A stretch of 64,000 nucleotides of DNA from Aquisphaera giovannonii (GTDB lineage Bacteria; Planctomycetota; Planctomycetia; Isosphaerales; Isosphaeraceae), in the NCBI RefSeq assembly GCF_008087625.1, contig NZ_CP042997.1, positions 7,502,001 to 7,566,000 on the forward strand. The letters are read 5' to 3'. Shown here piece after piece: positions 27,040 to 35,520 of the stretch; the first letter of the stretch is position 1; each line of letters starts with the position of its first letter. The position numbers and the translations under genes are program-made. Below the pieces are notes generated by a model. The model did no database searches. It was not told where the DNA came from and saw only the letters and a list, made by a program, of their open reading frames with translations.

Positions 27040-28146
27040 TCAAGCGGGGCAGAGCCCTGCCAGATCCCGGATCGTAGCCTGAGCCAGCGGCGTCGGGCAT
27101 GACCAGACGAGGAAGAACAGCGCCTGCCGTGCCCACCTCTGGGCGGGCTCCGAGAGGACGAATCCACTCCCCTTGCGGGCCAGCAGGTAGGCCTGGGTCG
27201 CCTTCAGGACCAGGTCATTCGACCGCGAGCGGACGTGCCCCGAATTGGGAGCGTCCGGCTCGCCGCGGGCGCACGCCAGCAGGGACGACCAGGCGTCGGA
27301 CCAGGCCCGGAAGAGCTCGTCGGACGGCTCCGCGAGGTCCGCCTTGTCGGCGGCCAGGCCGGCCAGTGCGTCGATCGCCGCCCGGGCCTGCCCGAGCGCG
27401 AGCGCTGAGGTCTCCAGCCCGGCCGTGCCCACGGCGCTCGGCTGCGAGGACTGGTCGGCGCCGGGCTCGGCGAGGAGGTCGGAATCGTCCACGTGGACGT
27501 CGTCCAGGGACACTTCCGCCGTGCACGAGGCCTGGAGGGCCGCCAGGGCGAAGGGAGGGCGGACGGCGACGCCGGGCCGTTCGGCCGGAAGGGCCACCAG
27601 GAGTTGCCGCCCGTCCTCCATCAAGGCCCCCGTGACGAACACATCGGCCCTCTGTGCGGCCGTCACCCAGGGCATTGCGCCTCGGAGTCGGTAACGGCCA
27701 GGGACGAGCTCGGTCGCGACGAGCGCCTGGGCGCCCAGGCGGCGGGAGGTCGTGAGCTGCGAGATGCCGACCGTCGCGAAAGCGTCCCCGGATCGGATCC
27801 GGTCGAGCCATAGCTTCGCGGCGGGGTGCCGGGCCGCTGCGGAGAGCCTCCGGACGGCGGCATCGTGCTGGGAGAGGACGAAAGCCGCCGTCAGGCTGGC
27901 CGAGGCGAGTTGGGCGTAACGCTGGAGGAACAGCGGCCGGGGGCATGCCGGCCCCCCCTGCTCTGTCGGGATCGACCAGAGGGTCGCTCCCGCGTCCCGG
28001 ACGAGTCGCCAGAGCGGTTCCGACCAGACGCCCGCCCGGTCCACGCCCGTATCGGCGGCGGCGAGCTCTGACACCAGCCGGCTCATGACGGCCGCCTCGG
28101 GATCGGCGATGTCCCACGCGGGCGGTCCGGTCTCAGACTTGCTCAT
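27040..28146 (-). CDS. Acyl-CoA dehydrogenase-like protein
   Basis: A 368-residue protein with acyl-CoA dehydrogenase architecture: a helical N-terminal domain, a middle beta domain (VTAAQRADVFVTGAL, then SLDDVHVDDSDLL, the usual V-x-V-x-x-x-x-L strand) and a shortened C-terminal helical domain. FAD-dependent oxidation of an acyl-CoA or a related substrate is the family role. The C-terminal EGT motif that normally carries the catalytic or near-catalytic Glu is not visible, so activity may be altered. Two ATGs are tandem at the 5' end. 28146 has the better spacing to AGGG. The gene is divergent from a Nudix hydrolase across 67 bases and convergent with the epimerase. Confidence 0.7.
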   Translation of the reverse strand: MSKSETGPPAWDIADPEAAVMSRLVSELAAADTGVDRAGVWSEPLWRLVRDAGATLWSIPTEQGGPACPRPLFLQRYAQLASASLTAAFVLSQHDAAVRRLSAAARHPAAKLWLDRIRSGDAFATVGISQLTTSRRLGAQALVATELVPGRYRLRGAMPWVTAAQRADVFVTGALMEDGRQLLVALPAERPGVAVRPPFALAALQASCTAEVSLDDVHVDDSDLLAEPGADQSSQPSAVGTAGLETSALALGQARAAIDALAGLAADKADLAEPSDELFRAWSDAWSSLLACARGEPDAPNSGHVRSRSNDLVLKATQAYLLARKGSGFVLSEPAQRWARQALFFLVWSCPTPLAQATIRDLAGLCPA

Positions 28147-28213
28147 CATTGGCCCTGGTGCGAGGATGGAAAGCCCTCCGTCATTGTAGCATGGCTAGAA
28201 AGACGAGGGCCCC

Positions 28214-28771
28214 TTGCCCGCACCCTATTGTTACGACTACCCGCGGCCCATGGTCGCCGTGGACCTCGCGGTCTTCGCATGGACCGGAGACGGCCTCCGG
28301 GTGCTGCTCGTCCGGCGCCGCAACGAGCCGTTCGCAGGCTCCTGGGCCCTCCCCGGTGGATATCTCGGCATGGACGAATCGCCCGAGGAGGGCGCCCGTC
28401 GCGAGCTCCGGGAAGAGACCGGCCTCGTCCTCCCGGGCCCGGTCGAGCCGCTCGGCTTCTTCGGAGATCCCGGTCGGGATCCGCGCGGTCGGACGATCAG
28501 CCTGGTGCATGCGGCGGTCGTCGGGCCGGGGGATCATCCGATCGAGGGCAGCGACGACGCCGCCGAGGCCGCTTGGAAGCCGGCCGATGCAGACCTCCGA
28601 CTGGCCTTCGACCACGCGAAGATCCTCAGGGCGGCCGGCCGCTGGCTGATGGACGGCCTTCGGGATGGGGGGCTCGCGAAAGCCCTGTTCGCCGGCGAGC
28701 CACCGCAGGATTCCCTCGTCGCCATCCGCCGCGCGATCGGATCCCTCGAGGCGAATCCATCCGCGTCATGA
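28214..28771 (+). CDS. Nudix hydrolase
   Basis: A 185-residue Nudix protein. The Nudix box GYLGMDESPEEGARRELREETGL is complete (GxxExxxxxxxREUxEExGU form), so pyrophosphate-bond hydrolysis of a nucleoside diphosphate derivative is expected. The start is TTG 28214. It adds PAPYCYDYPRPMVAVDLAVF, which matches the Y-DYPRP-VDLxxF opening of the ADP-ribose/NrtR-like Nudix group, so the start is preferred over ATG 28250. The C-terminus lacks the NrtR DNA-binding domain, so it is an enzyme rather than a regulator. Substrate unknown. Confidence 0.85.
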   Translation: MPAPYCYDYPRPMVAVDLAVFAWTGDGLRVLLVRRRNEPFAGSWALPGGYLGMDESPEEGARRELREETGLVLPGPVEPLGFFGDPGRDPRGRTISLVHAAVVGPGDHPIEGSDDAAEAAWKPADADLRLAFDHAKILRAAGRWLMDGLRDGGLAKALFAGEPPQDSLVAIRRAIGSLEANPSAS

Positions 28772-28832
28772 AATCCGATCGGCCATGGCTCCGGCCGCTC
28801 GGGGAAGCATGTCGCGTTCTCACGAAGCGGGA

Positions 28833-29327
28833 TCAGGATGACAGATCCGCCTCGCAGAGGATCTCAAAGCCCATGTCGTGGAGGGTCCTGCTGGCCTGCT
28901 CGGCGTTGTCGATGTGCATGGCGACGGCCGGCCGACCCCTCGGATTGCCGACCAGCGGGTAGGCGTAGTGGATGTTGATCTCCGCCTGCAGCAGCGCCGT
29001 GCACAGCTCCTGGATGGCATTCGGGGATGCCGACAGCTCGACGGCCACCAGCTCGTTCTCGGCGAAGGCGTGCTTGTTGAGCGAGAGGATCTCCCGCCCC
29101 TGCTCGGGATGGCTGAGGATGAGCCGGACGATCGAGCAATCCGCGGAGTCCGAGATCGTCAGGCCGACGATCTTGACCTTGCTGCCCTGGAACGCACGGA
29201 CGACCTCCAGCAACTGGCCGACGCGGTTCTCCAGGAAGACCGAAAACTGGGTGACCGTGGGCCAGTTTCGACCGCGCACGGTCTCGATTTCGACTTCGCT
29301 GCCGCCGTCATCCTCGCCGAAGCTCAT
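28833..29327 (-). CDS. Tandem ACT-domain protein
   Basis: A small 164-residue protein made of two ACT-type folds. The first begins TQFSVFLENRVGQLLEVVRAF and the second LVAVELSASPNAIQELCTALLQAEINIHYAYPL. ACT domains bind amino acids and other small ligands and regulate metabolic enzymes. Stand-alone pairs like this resemble the small regulatory subunit of acetolactate synthase, but no enzyme partner is adjacent. ATG 29327 has GGGGG about five bases upstream. A much longer open frame (to 32255) runs antisense through real genes and is not coding. A promoter candidate is at 29379..29405. Confidence 0.8.
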   Translation of the reverse strand: MSFGEDDGGSEVEIETVRGRNWPTVTQFSVFLENRVGQLLEVVRAFQGSKVKIVGLTISDSADCSIVRLILSHPEQGREILSLNKHAFAENELVAVELSASPNAIQELCTALLQAEINIHYAYPLVGNPRGRPAVAMHIDNAEQASRTLHDMGFEILCEADLSS

Positions 29328-29726
29328 GAGGCCCCCGGTTTCTCGGGCTGCATGGTAGACTTCTGAAGGATTGCCAAGGTAATAGCTCTCCGGGTTCGCG
29401 GTCAATGGCGTGTGCCCTGGGGGCCCCCAAACCTGCCGGATCGGGCAATGCCGACGAGCTAAGCGGTCGCACCGGAGACGCGGTTCGCCGGATCGGCGGG
29501 ACAGGAGATTGGTTCCAGGACGGTGCGAATCGGTGCCGAAGTATGAGGTGATGGGCTCGAATATCCCCGCGTCGCGGATCGTCTCGGGAGAAGCGGGAGT
29601 GTCCGCGCCACAATGAGCCCCGAACGCGCCAATTCCAACAATACACGAATGCATGACCAAACGGGCCCGGGAGGGTGGGCGTGGGAACGCCCTCGGGAAC
29701 GGCCCCGTCCAGAAAGGTCCAACGCA
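29328..29726. other. Divergent intergenic region
   Basis: About 400 bases between the ACT protein and the secreted protein, with one promoter candidate at 29379..29405. Nothing else is recognised. Confidence 0.5.
29379..29405 (-). promoter_or_regulatory. Candidate promoter for the ACT-domain gene
   Basis: On the minus strand TTGACC (29400-29405) and TATTAC (29379-29384). The 15-bp spacing is short, which lowers confidence. Confidence 0.4.
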
Positions 29727-31082
29727 ATGCTGTGGCGACACCTTTGCCTGGTCCGGGCCTGGTCGGCCGCGGGCCTGATCGTGCTGGGATCGGTCCCGGC
29801 GACGGCCCAGACCAAGGGGCTCGCTGATGGCCTCGAACGGTCCGCGCCCCCGGCCGGAGTCGAGACCGCGACGGTCGATCTCCTGAAGGGTAGCAAGGCC
29901 GGGGACTTGAACGTTGTCGCCCGGGGCGATGGCCAGGAGCGGGTGCGGCTGACGATCCGCAACACCTCCGCCAAGCGCCTCAACGTCGTCATCCCGCCCG
30001 GCCTCGTCGCCTCGGCGGCGGCGGGCCAGGGGGGCGGCGGCCGCGGCAACCAGAGCATGGGGCTCGGCTCGGTCTCCACCCACGCCGGCGGGTTCGGCCA
30101 GTTCGCCTCCTCCGCCGGGGCCGCGGGGCTTCGGTCGGTCGACGTCCTGCCGTCCCCCATCGGTCCTGCCGTGGCCGTGCCGTCCGGGGAGACGATCGAA
30201 GTGAAGGTGCCGGCCGTCTGCCTGAACTACGGCCTCGCCACCCCGACCCCGGCCAACACGTTCACGCTCATGGACGTGGCCGACTATTCCAACGACCCGC
30301 GGGTGCGCAAGGCCCTCCGCTCCCTCGCGACGCTCGGCACGAGCCACGGCGTCGCCCAGGCGGTCATGTGGCGGGTCTGCAACGACCTGCCGTTCGAGTC
30401 GATGGCCTCCCAGGCCGGCAAGATCATGAACACCTCCGAGATCATGATCGCCGCCCGGTTCGTGGACCTGGTGGATCGGTCGCCCGACGAGCAGCTCGTG
30501 GACGGCTCCGCGCTGATGCACGACCGCGTCTTCGTCCGGATTCATGGCGAAGGGGCGCTCGCCAAGGATGCCCAACGTCTTCATGACCAGATGGTCAATT
30601 ACCGCCTGCTCGGCCTGCCCGTCCGGGCGCTCGACGACGCCGACGCCCCCTCGGCAGAGGGCCCGGCCCTGCTGATCGACGTCGCCCTCACCGACACGAG
30701 GATCGGCGAGACGAAGGGCCGCATCGCGATCGGCTATCGCGGCGGCAATGACGACTGGCAGCCGATCGGCAAGTCGTCGTTCCAGGATAGCTCGTCGCTC
30801 GCGGTCCTCGACGGCGAGACGCTGGCCCGCAAGCTCGATCAGGCGATTGCCGGTGCCCTCGTGACCGTCAAGCCGGCGAGGAAGGCCGTGGGGAGCACGC
30901 TGCTGAAGCTGGACAACCGCCTCCCCTTCACGCTCTCCGCCATCACCGTCAAGGCGGGCGACTCGGCCGGGGCGCCCGTCGTCCCGTACGCCGCGGTCGG
31001 CGTCGGGCCCGGCCGCTCGGCCCTGCTGCCCATCCAGGCGCCCTCGGCGACCATCGAGCACGTGGAGCTGAATGGCCTCTAA
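29727..31082 (+). CDS. Secreted protein of unknown function
   Basis: A 451-residue exported protein. The N-terminus MLWRHLCLVRAWSAAGLIVL and the following GSVPATAQ form a signal peptide with cleavage after ATAQ. The mature region has a beta-rich segment (VRLTIRNTSAKRLNVVIPPG), a Gly-rich loop, and a helical part (DPRVRKALRSLATLGTSHGVAQAVMWRVCN). A C-terminal beta-rich domain follows. I recognise no catalytic motif. It resembles planctomycete exported hypothetical proteins. ATG 29727 has AGAAAGG nine bases upstream. The longer frame to 29613 is not supported. A very strong terminator follows at 31110, so it is monocistronic. Confidence 0.7.
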   Translation: MLWRHLCLVRAWSAAGLIVLGSVPATAQTKGLADGLERSAPPAGVETATVDLLKGSKAGDLNVVARGDGQERVRLTIRNTSAKRLNVVIPPGLVASAAAGQGGGGRGNQSMGLGSVSTHAGGFGQFASSAGAAGLRSVDVLPSPIGPAVAVPSGETIEVKVPAVCLNYGLATPTPANTFTLMDVADYSNDPRVRKALRSLATLGTSHGVAQAVMWRVCNDLPFESMASQAGKIMNTSEIMIAARFVDLVDRSPDEQLVDGSALMHDRVFVRIHGEGALAKDAQRLHDQMVNYRLLGLPVRALDDADAPSAEGPALLIDVALTDTRIGETKGRIAIGYRGGNDDWQPIGKSSFQDSSSLAVLDGETLARKLDQAIAGALVTVKPARKAVGSTLLKLDNRLPFTLSAITVKAGDSAGAPVVPYAAVGVGPGRSALLPIQAPSATIEHVELNGL

Positions 31083-31109
31083 GCCCCCGATCGACCTCGA
31101 TGGACGAGC

Positions 31110-31157
31110 GGCCGGCCGCGACCACCGGAAGGTGTCGTCGCGGCCGGCCTCTTTTAT
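31110..31157 (+). terminator. Rho-independent terminator with GGAA tetraloop
   Basis: A 13-bp stem (31110-31122 with 31137-31149) is extended by CACC-GGAA-GGTG, which closes a GNRA-type tetraloop with a 2-base bulge. TCTTTTAT follows directly. This is the clearest intrinsic terminator in the window. Confidence 0.85.
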
Positions 31158-31211
31158 GGGCCGATCCTCGGCTGCGAGACGCCCGAGGGGCCGATGCCCC
31201 ACTGTCAGCTC

Positions 31212-31239
31212 TTGTCCGGGGCATCCGGCGTGGGATAAA
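31212..31239 (+). promoter_or_regulatory. Promoter upstream of acylphosphatase
   Basis: TTGTCC (31212-31217) and GATAAA (31234-31239) with 16-bp spacing, just after the terminator of the preceding gene. Confidence 0.5.
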
Positions 31240-31313
31240 CTAAGTCGAGAAACGGTGGGGCCGTCGCGATCGGTCGGCCCACCGGGTTGCTCCGCGGAGA
31301 CGCTGGAATTTTC

Positions 31314-31592
31314 ATGCCCTTGGTACGCCGGCGGTACTTCTTCTCGGGCCACGTCCAGGGAGTCGGGTTCCGCGCGACCTGCCGCCACCTCGCCGGCGGT
31401 TATCAGGTCCTCGGGCATGTGCGGAATCTCTCCGACGGTCGGGTCGAGCTCCTGGCGGAGGGGAGCTCCGCGGAGATCGACCGCCTCATCGAGGCCATCA
31501 AGTCCGAGATGGGCCATTACATACGCGAGACCACCGTTCATGATGAGCCGTGTGGCGAGCCCGCACTGACGAGCTTCGCCATTCGCCTCTGA
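31314..31592 (+). CDS. acyP: Acylphosphatase
   Basis: A 92-residue acylphosphatase, which hydrolyses the carboxyl-phosphate bond of acylphosphates. The signature FFSGHVQGVGFRATC carries the phosphate-binding Arg, and LGHVRNLSDGRVELLAEG carries the catalytic Asn. Length matches the family. ATG 31314 is chosen over the in-frame start at 31287 because MPLVRRRYFFSGHVQG is the usual opening. It is followed 87 bases later by an ABC permease gene, which is probably transcribed from the same promoter. Confidence 0.9.
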   Translation: MPLVRRRYFFSGHVQGVGFRATCRHLAGGYQVLGHVRNLSDGRVELLAEGSSAEIDRLIEAIKSEMGHYIRETTVHDEPCGEPALTSFAIRL

Positions 31593-31679
31593 GACCGCGT
31601 CGTCCTGCCGCACGACGCGATCGCCCCGGATCGAACCGTTTTCATCGACACCATCCCGATCTTCCCCTCGCGACCTACC

Positions 31680-32501
31680 ATGAAATCCATCACCATCGCC
31701 CTCGCGACCGCCAAGGAAACGATCCGTCAGCCCTCCTTCTTCGTCATGGCGGTGATCGCCGGGGCGCTGCTGATCGCGACGATCTTCGTGCCGTACTTCA
31801 CGTTCGGCGAAGATATCAAGATGTACAAGGACACGGGGCTGACGACGATCTCCTTCGCGTGCATGCTGCTCGCCCTCCTGACCGCGAGCTCGACCGTGGC
31901 GGAGGAGATCGAGGGCAAGACGGCCATCACGCTGCTCTCCAAGCCGATCAATCGGAGGCAGTTCATCGTCGGGAAATTCCTCGGGATCGAGCTGGGCGTC
32001 CTGGCCCTCTACGTCCTGCTCGGGACCCTCTTCGCGGGGGGGCTCTGGTACAAGTACCAGTACGACCTGAGGGAGACGGCGGGGGGAACGGCGGAGACGG
32101 CCAAGCGGATCGCCCAGGTGATGCAGGTGCTGCCGGGCCTGGTGCTCGGCTTCTTCGAGGTGACCATCCTCACGAGCATCAGCGTGGCGATCTCGACGCG
32201 GCTTCCGATGCTGGTGAACCTGGTCGTGTGCATCCTCATCTTCTTCCTCGGCCACCTCAGCCCCGTCCTCGTGGAGGTCGCCAAGGAGACCCAGATCAAC
32301 GAGCTGATGAGCTTCATGGCCAGGCTGTTCTCGCTGATCCTCCCGTCCCTGGAGTTCTACAACGCGGGGCCGTCCATCTCGACCGGGGCGGTCATCCCCT
32401 GGTACGGCTACGTCCTGCCGGCGCTAGGCTATTGCGTGTTGTACAGTGGAGCGGCTTTGTTGTTCGCCTTCCTTCTCTTTGAAGATCGCGACCTGGCCTG
32501 A
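31680..32501 (+). CDS. ABC-2 type transporter permease
   Basis: A 273-residue integral membrane protein with about six hydrophobic segments, for example SFFVMAVIAGALLIATIFV, ISFACMLLALLTASSTV and YVLPALGYCVLYSGAALLFAFLLF. EIEGKTAITLLSKPINRRQFIVGK is the typical ABC-2 cytoplasmic 'E-x-G-T/K-x-L-L-x-x-P' segment. Substrate is unknown. No canonical ATPase gene is adjacent. The next gene encodes a fused exporter with a degenerate ATPase, and whether they pair is uncertain. There is no clear Shine-Dalgarno before ATG 31680. Confidence 0.8.
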   Translation: MKSITIALATAKETIRQPSFFVMAVIAGALLIATIFVPYFTFGEDIKMYKDTGLTTISFACMLLALLTASSTVAEEIEGKTAITLLSKPINRRQFIVGKFLGIELGVLALYVLLGTLFAGGLWYKYQYDLRETAGGTAETAKRIAQVMQVLPGLVLGFFEVTILTSISVAISTRLPMLVNLVVCILIFFLGHLSPVLVEVAKETQINELMSFMARLFSLILPSLEFYNAGPSISTGAVIPWYGYVLPALGYCVLYSGAALLFAFLLFEDRDLA

Positions 32502-32530
32502 CAAGCCCCGATCCGCCGGAGGACGAGTGC

Positions 32531-34507
32531 ATGAATGCGGATGCCTATCGTCGCGCGAGGGCACTCGTGGGTCCGGGGCGTGACGGGCCGGTCGGTCGCA
32601 TCCTCGGCGCGGTCCAGTCGGTGCTGCTGCTGGGCCTGCTGGTCATTGCCTGCCTGTTCATCGCCCTGATGGCGAGCCGGGGCGAGGCCCGATTCCCGGC
32701 GGCCCAGGAGGCGGAGCTTCCGTCCTGGGTCGCCCATCTGGGCACCGGCGATGGCCTGTTCGTCCGGTTTCGCAACACGGGGATCTTCCCCCTCGTCGCG
32801 AACAATCTCCTGAGCCGCAACCCGGTGCACCGGCTGGGCGCCCGGGTCCTGGACCGGATCTCCGGGGCCATCCCGCCGCTCCGGAATAATCTCGGCGCCC
32901 TGGCCACCCTGCTGGCGGTCGGCCTGCTCTTCCTGCTGGCGATCACGTTCCTGACCCAGTGGAGGCGCCGGGCCATGTCGCGAGCGGCGACCGACCTGGC
33001 CACGACCTTGCGACGGCAGATCCACCGCCAGATGTACCGGCTTGGCGACTCCTCGCTGCCGACCGAAGGCATCGGCCCGGTCGTGAACATCTGGACCCGC
33101 GAGGTGAACGACGTCCGGGAGGCGTATCTTGCGGACCTCAACATCACGCCGCGGACGCAGATCCTGGCCGCCGGCCTGATCCTCATCGCCCTGTTCGCCT
33201 CGCCGATTCTGACGCTCTTCCTCGGCTCCCTGGGGCTGCTCGTGTGGATCACCTCGCGGGTGCTGAACCGCGACGCGCGGCTCGCCCACGACGCGGCCCT
33301 CCGGGACGTCTCGGTCCAGCTCTGCTTGCTCCACGAAGACCTCGGTCTGCTCCGCACGGTCCGGATCCACGGGCTGGAGAGCTATGACCGCCAGCGGTTC
33401 GACGAGCACCTCGACCGCTTCCGCCAGGCGGACGCGGAGCGGATCGCCACCGAGCCCAGGATGAATCCCACGACCGTGCTCCTCTACGGGTCGGCCGTGG
33501 TCATCGCGCTCGGGCTGCTCGGATACAACATTCTGATCCGCGATCACATTTCGATCGGGACCATGCTGGTCCTGATGGCCTCGCTGGCCGGGCTGGCCGT
33601 GCCCATCTCGCGGTGGCTGAAACTCCGCGACCTCATCACGCAGGCCAATCGATCGGCGTCAGGCATCTTCGAGTTCCTGGAGCGGTCGCCCGAGCTGCAC
33701 CAGAACGTCGGTGCCCACTTCCTCGCGGCGGTGAGGGAGCAGGTGAGCCTGCGGGACCTGTCGCTCCGGAGCCGCACCGGCAAGACCCTCCTCTCGTCGG
33801 TCCAGGTCGACTTCCCGGCCGGGATGAGGACCGGGATCCTCAGCCTCGACGAGGATTCGCGGCTCGCGATGGCCTGCCTGATCCCCCGCCTCATCGATCC
33901 CCAATCGGGCCGCATCCTGATCGACGGGCATGACCTCCGGGACGTGACCCTGGAATCGATCCGGGCGCAGGTCGGCACGGTGCTGCAGTCGGACCTGGTG
34001 TTCACCGACTCCGTCCTCGTCAACATCGGCATGGGCGACCCGGTGAACGGCCTGCCGCGCGTGATCGAGGCGGCGAAGCTGGCACACGCCCATCATTTCA
34101 TTCTCGACCTGCCCCACGGGTACGACACGATCATCGGGCCGCTCGGCCACTATCTGAAGCCGGATGAGCAGTTCCGGATCGCGCTGGCGCGGACCTACCT
34201 GCACGACGCCTCGGTCCTCATCGTCGAGGAGCCGACGGTGCCCGTGGATGAGGAGACGCAGCTCCTGATCGACGACACGCTCGCGAGGCTGGCCGAGGGC
34301 CGGACGCTCATCCTCCTGCCCAACCGGCTGTCCACCATCCGGTCGTGCGACCAGCTCATCGTGCTCCACGACGGGAAGGTCGAGGATGTCGGGTCGCCGG
34401 CCCAGCTCGAGGCCGAGAGCAAGATCTACCGCCACCTCATCTACGAGAAGTTCAACGAATTCGCCGGCGGGGAGATCGCTTCCGGCCACCTCGGCCTGAA
34501 CGTCTGA
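32531..34507 (+). CDS. ABC exporter-like protein with degenerate ATPase domain
   Basis: A 658-residue half-exporter: a membrane domain (hydrophobic segments near 30-48, 122-142, 210-242, 315-360) fused to an ABC ATPase fold (about 400-640). The fold is clear (LIDPQSGRILIDGHDLRDVTLESIRAQVGTVLQSDLVF, then DLPHGYDTIIGPLG), but key motifs are altered. The Walker A region reads GILSLDEDSRL (435-445), with no GxGKS/T. The signature is LKPDEQ (542-547) instead of LSGGQ. Walker B Asp is replaced by Glu (VLIVEE), and the H-loop His is Asn (LPNRLST). The Q-loop Gln486 is kept. ATP hydrolysis is therefore doubtful. It may be a regulatory or scaffold partner of a canonical ABC half. The start has GGAGGAC upstream. 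Confidence 0.8.
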   Translation: MNADAYRRARALVGPGRDGPVGRILGAVQSVLLLGLLVIACLFIALMASRGEARFPAAQEAELPSWVAHLGTGDGLFVRFRNTGIFPLVANNLLSRNPVHRLGARVLDRISGAIPPLRNNLGALATLLAVGLLFLLAITFLTQWRRRAMSRAATDLATTLRRQIHRQMYRLGDSSLPTEGIGPVVNIWTREVNDVREAYLADLNITPRTQILAAGLILIALFASPILTLFLGSLGLLVWITSRVLNRDARLAHDAALRDVSVQLCLLHEDLGLLRTVRIHGLESYDRQRFDEHLDRFRQADAERIATEPRMNPTTVLLYGSAVVIALGLLGYNILIRDHISIGTMLVLMASLAGLAVPISRWLKLRDLITQANRSASGIFEFLERSPELHQNVGAHFLAAVREQVSLRDLSLRSRTGKTLLSSVQVDFPAGMRTGILSLDEDSRLAMACLIPRLIDPQSGRILIDGHDLRDVTLESIRAQVGTVLQSDLVFTDSVLVNIGMGDPVNGLPRVIEAAKLAHAHHFILDLPHGYDTIIGPLGHYLKPDEQFRIALARTYLHDASVLIVEEPTVPVDEETQLLIDDTLARLAEGRTLILLPNRLSTIRSCDQLIVLHDGKVEDVGSPAQLEAESKIYRHLIYEKFNEFAGGEIASGHLGLNV

Positions 34508-34508
34508 C

Positions 34509-34530
34509 GCCCGGCCGCTCCGGGCCGGGC
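34509..34530. terminator. Bidirectional terminator between convergent genes
   Basis: GCCCGGCC, a 6-base loop and GGCCGGGC (8-bp stem) sit exactly between the ABC stop (34507) and the SDR stop (34538). No strong T-tract. Confidence 0.5.
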
Positions 34531-34537
34531 TGCCCTG

Positions 34538-35269
34538 TCAGCAGAAGTCGTCCACCGTTGGCGTGATGACCAGTTCGGGGACCCGAGCCCGAGGATGGAG
34601 CTCGACGAGGAATCGGACGGCAGCCGCCACGTCCTCCGGCTGGAGGATGGCGGCACGTCGCTCGGCCGGGACGGGGACCGGCCGGGCGTCGAGGATCGGC
34701 GTGTTGACTTCGCCCGGGTAGATCACCGTCGATCGGATGCCGTTCGTCCCCTCCTCCCTCCCCAGGCACAAGCCCAGCGCGGACTGGCCGAACTTTGACG
34801 CCGAATATCCCGCGCCACCCAGCGTGCTCGCGCGGAGCCCGGAGATCGAGCAAATCTGGATGACGAGGCCGTTCTTCCGCTGCCGCATGGACGGAAGGAC
34901 GCCCTTGACCAGGTTGAAGGGGCCGGTGAGATTCACCTCGACCATGCGATCCCAATCCTCGCCGGTCAGAACGTCGAGCTTCCGGTTCCGGACATTGGTG
35001 CCGGCGTTGCAGACCAGCACATCGATCGATCCGAAGGCGTCCAGGACTTGCTGGACGGCCGTAGCGACCGCGGTACGATCCGAGACGTCGCACGAGACGC
35101 ACATCGCCTCGGGCCCGCCCCGAGCGAGCAGGGTTCGCGATTCCTCGAGCTTGTGTGTATCGCGGCCCAGCAGTGCCAGGCGGATCCCGGCTGAATCCAG
35201 CGCCTGGGCGATGCCTCGACCAATCCCGCTCCCCGCGCCACTAATCAGTGCAGTCTTCGGCGTCGTCAC
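34538..35269 (-). CDS. Short-chain dehydrogenase/reductase
   Basis: A 243-residue classical SDR. TALISGAGSGIGRGIA is the TGxxxGxG nucleotide loop, LVCNAGTN is the NNAG-equivalent, ICSISG carries the Ser, and YSASKFG the catalytic Tyr-Lys pair. NAD(P)-dependent oxidation or reduction of an unidentified alcohol or ketone is expected. The start is GTG 35269, with AGGGGAG upstream. The longer frame to 35347 is not supported. It is convergent with the ABC gene and separated from the upstream subtilase by a terminator. Confidence 0.85.
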   Translation of the reverse strand: MTTPKTALISGAGSGIGRGIAQALDSAGIRLALLGRDTHKLEESRTLLARGGPEAMCVSCDVSDRTAVATAVQQVLDAFGSIDVLVCNAGTNVRNRKLDVLTGEDWDRMVEVNLTGPFNLVKGVLPSMRQRKNGLVIQICSISGLRASTLGGAGYSASKFGQSALGLCLGREEGTNGIRSTVIYPGEVNTPILDARPVPVPAERRAAILQPEDVAAAVRFLVELHPRARVPELVITPTVDDFC

Positions 35270-35347
35270 GCGAACTCCCCTTTCGGACCAGCGGCCGAAT
35301 CCGTTTCGAGCCCTCCGGATGGCCGGACGAGGACTCGAAAATGGCAA

Positions 35348-35382
35348 GCCCCGCCGCGGCCCTTCGATGGGCCGCGCGGGGC
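35348..35382 (-). terminator. Stem-loop terminator after the subtilase gene
   Basis: GCCCCG/CGGGGC and CGCGGCCC/GGGCCGCG pair around a TTCGAT loop with one bulged C. On the minus strand TTGCCATTTTCG follows. It lies about 140 bases past the subtilase stop. Confidence 0.5.
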
Positions 35383-35520
35383 GCCTTCCATTCGATCTTA
35401 TCGCCGCCCGCGTCGCGACGCGACTCAGCCCCCTGGCAGCCTCCGCGGCCTCGCGCGTTGACGGAGCGGCCAGGGAGACGACCGCTCCCTGGCCGTTCCG
35501 ACCCAGGCCAGATGGCCGCG

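Noticed and set aside
29328-32255. Minus-strand open frame continuous with the ACT-domain gene (about 976 extra codons)
   Set aside because: It is antisense to the secreted protein, acylphosphatase and ABC permease genes, and the residues are Arg/Asp/Gly-rich shadow sequence.
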